Of a DNA stretch of 64,000 nucleotides, positions 63,251-64,000 are shown one piece after another. The translations under genes and the position numbers were made by a program. Below the pieces are notes generated by a model. That model worked only from the letters and a program-made list of their open reading frames with translations, made no database searches and had not been told where the DNA came from. Source of the DNA: Acanthochromis polyacanthus (Eukaryota; Chordata; Actinopteri; Pomacentridae). The first letter of the stretch is position 1, and each line of letters begins with the position of its first letter. The stretch is from positions 6,212,534 through 6,276,533 of the forward strand of contig NC_067119.1 of the NCBI RefSeq assembly GCF_021347895.1, read 5' to 3'.

Positions 63251-64000
63251 TTGGGGTTTAGGGTGAAATGTTTACCAGACAAAACCTGTAACTAAAGTGG
63301 ATTTCTTTAGTAAAATGTGGCATTTATTGCCAATATTTACACTGTGTTCTACACAACTTGTTGTTGCTTTAGATAATAAAACGCAAATAAAATGTAACAA
63401 GGTTTGCATAATCAGGATTCAACATGTACTTATAACCAGAGGGTGCATTTACTACATTCTACAACAGAGGTTACATAACTTAGAAGGTTTTGAGGATATT
63501 ACAAAAGAAAAATGGGCTGAAATAACTGTCAGATAATCAACTATTTGGATGCAAGCTTCAAATTTCAGAAGAATTTATCAAGGAAAATGATATACCTTCT
63601 CTGGCATGACCTCTAGTGTGAAGGTTTGTTGCTCTTCCTTGTTTTATATTAGTTTGCTGTTTGTTTTTGTAAGTTTCTAACTGTTTGTCCAACCAGAGTT
63701 CTTTAATTTTTTTTATCTATTCCACAAATTGTGAAAAATTCTAACATAATCACAGCCTTAAAATGATGTCGTGAGGAATCTGAACATGAACAAAAGCCAG
63801 ACATTAAGTACGACATTAGTGATCTTGTAATGCAGACTGGGTGTTAGTGATGAAGTGACTGGTCCACATGCTAAACACCTGCTTTATCAGTTTCACATTT
63901 CCTGTGTTTACACTGTGTTGTAGGTGCCTCACCAGTTTGCGATAGCTCATTTTGTCAGTCTTATAGATAATTCACAGTTTCAATATTTGTATTTTTGTGT
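63251..64000. other. mapk1 intron 1, nothing recognised
   Basis: AT-rich. The kinase exon 1 (start codon and glycine-rich loop) was looked for on the minus strand and not found. Confidence 0.4.

Overview
The window is nuclear DNA from a ray-finned fish, most likely a percomorph teleost. It is low in coding density and AT-rich, with multi-exon genes whose introns are full of the small DNA transposons typical of such genomes. Two conserved vertebrate genes are supported, both on the minus strand. At 6456-6740 lies the first coding exon of a Yippee-like gene (ypel1), together with its 5' untranslated sequence; the rest of that gene lies to the left of the window. From about 24.6 kb to 38.7 kb lie exons 2-8 and the 3'UTR exon of mapk1 (ERK2). 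Exon 1 is not in the window, so intron 1 exceeds 25 kb. As I recall the human map, YPEL1 and MAPK1 are neighbours on chromosome 22q11 in the same relative orientation, so this looks like conserved synteny.

Layout. 1-6455 is ypel1 intron. 6456-6740 is the ypel1 exon. 6741-16.5 kb is probable ypel1 5' intron with several local tandem repeats. 16.2-16.85 kb and 18.65-18.99 kb are two CpG-rich, promoter-like segments. 19.0-24.5 kb is intergenic sequence with MITEs and a deleted mariner-type element. 24.6-26.85 kb is the probable mapk1 3'UTR, carrying a palindromic MITE and a GA microsatellite. 26.85-38.7 kb is the mapk1 exon/intron body. 38.7-64 kb is mapk1 intron 1 and is dominated by transposons.

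Mobile DNA. The main items are: (i) a nearly intact L1/Tx1-type LINE (44530-50135, minus) with ORF1 and an ORF2 broken by one frameshift, inserted with a 16-bp target duplication into a hAT MITE that itself has a perfect 8-bp target duplication; (ii) a Tc1-type transposon (56610-58216, plus) with perfect 201-bp inverted repeats and a transposase broken by an in-frame stop; (iii) a family of palindromic TTAA-flanked, piggyBac-like MITEs present at least six times, one nested in another copy of itself; (iv) further Tc1/mariner, hAT and TTAA MITEs, a tRNA-derived SINE and non-LTR retrotransposon tails.

The most unusual observations concern the palindromic TTAA MITEs. Two copies sit exactly between direct duplications of unrelated host DNA that are themselves bounded by TTAA. 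The copy in the mapk1 3'UTR has an 89-bp perfect palindrome at its centre. I found no CRISPR array, tRNA, rRNA or operon-like system and no clearly undescribed protein system. All family assignments come from reading the sequence and from recalled family features, not from database searches.
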